A stretch of 64,000 bases of DNA, from contig JAGYJR010000001.1 in NCBI GenBank assembly GCA_018401995.1, positions 127,534-191,533 on the forward strand, read 5' to 3'. Shown here piece by piece: positions 63,967-64,000 of the stretch. Position numbers and translations under genes: made by a program. This DNA comes from Flavobacterium sp. Lineage in GTDB: Bacteria > Bacteroidota > Bacteroidia > Flavobacteriales > Flavobacteriaceae. The number at the start of each line of letters is the position of its first letter. The first letter of the stretch is position 1. The notes under the pieces were generated by a model. It had not been told where the DNA came from and did no database searches. It was given only the letters and a program-made list of their open reading frames with translations.

Positions 63967-64000
63967 ATGAAAACAGCACTTTTATACCAACATTTTTTAT
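63967..64000 (+). CDS. murF: Probable MurF, N-terminus only
   Basis: Only 11 codons are visible (MKTALLYQHFL). The wording resembles the start of flavobacterial MurF, and I recall murF following gldJ in Flavobacterium johnsoniae. The assignment rests on gene order and a few residues. Confidence 0.45.
   Translation, partial: MKTALLYQHFL

Noticed and set aside
1..64000. Prophage, integrative element or restriction/defence island
   Set aside because: No integrase, transposase, phage structural, restriction, toxin-antitoxin or reverse transcriptase motif was seen; the accessory content is limited to repeats, small genes and pseudogenes.

Overview
The window is a low-GC chromosomal stretch from a member of the Flavobacteriia, most likely Flavobacterium or a close relative. 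The evidence is the gldJ-porU-porV block (gliding and type IX secretion), a type IX secretion C-terminal sorting domain, a SusC-type TonB plug, S46 and M28 peptidases, and promoters of the Bacteroidota form TTG/TTTG-N19-20-TAnnTTTG with almost no Shine-Dalgarno sequences. No rRNA, tRNA, CRISPR array, transposase or phage gene was seen.

Layout. 1-4.3 kb: rplC (partial) and the str operon rpsL-rpsG-fusA-rpsJ, each with its own consensus promoter. 4.4-17.6 kb: an Omp85-like outer membrane protein, rlmB, a rhomboid protease, rarA, a HAD nucleotidase joined to a three-gene ABC system with His-rich loops (metal handling suspected), radC, a repeat-rich patch with a DUF1287 lipoprotein and small membrane proteins, mpl and a TPR protein. 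17.7-26.5 kb: a 2172-residue alpha-2-macroglobulin-like protein with a SusC regulatory plus TonB plug module in its middle, convergent with a DPP7-type S46 peptidase. 26.6-34.3 kb: obgE, adk, hpt, purK, purE and an M3 oligopeptidase, with several repeat families between them; purK and purE are separated by a small membrane-protein gene bounded by inverted repeats. 34.4-38.4 kb: a GbsR/MarR-type regulator flanked by two identical-architecture palindromes, leading into a probable operon (membrane protein, DUF2071, DCC thiol oxidoreductase, TIGR01777 epimerase, SRPBCC). 38.4-43.8 kb: a UbiA-like protein, gcvP, a truncated hemoglobin, then a scar joining a type IX substrate tail to a multiply frameshifted KAS III gene. 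43.8-50.7 kb: flippase, methyltransferase, glycosyltransferase, an MlaE/MlaF lipid transporter, a frameshifted DUF389 gene and a mannose-1-phosphate guanylyltransferase. 50.8-64 kb: SprT-like protein, four-helix-bundle gene between repeats, SDR, M28 peptidase, pyruvate dehydrogenase E2 and E1-alpha, cytidine deaminase, porV, porU, gldJ and the start of a probable murF.

Most genes are ordinary flavobacterial core genes. The less ordinary content is (1) the macroglobulin/TonB-plug chimera with an intact CxEQ thioester motif; (2) two copies of a structured element (AGCCCYGAT...AGCRGGA...GCTCC) with a compensatory base-pair change; (3) ten intergenic arrays of phase-exact degenerate heptamers (roughly GTWNNAA), often starting right after a stop codon; (4) small genes sitting between inverted repeats that also supply neighbouring start or stop codons; and (5) a candidate operator AACTTTCA-N8-TGAAAGTT on both sides of the GbsR-type regulator. 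All functional statements come from reading motifs; no database search was run.
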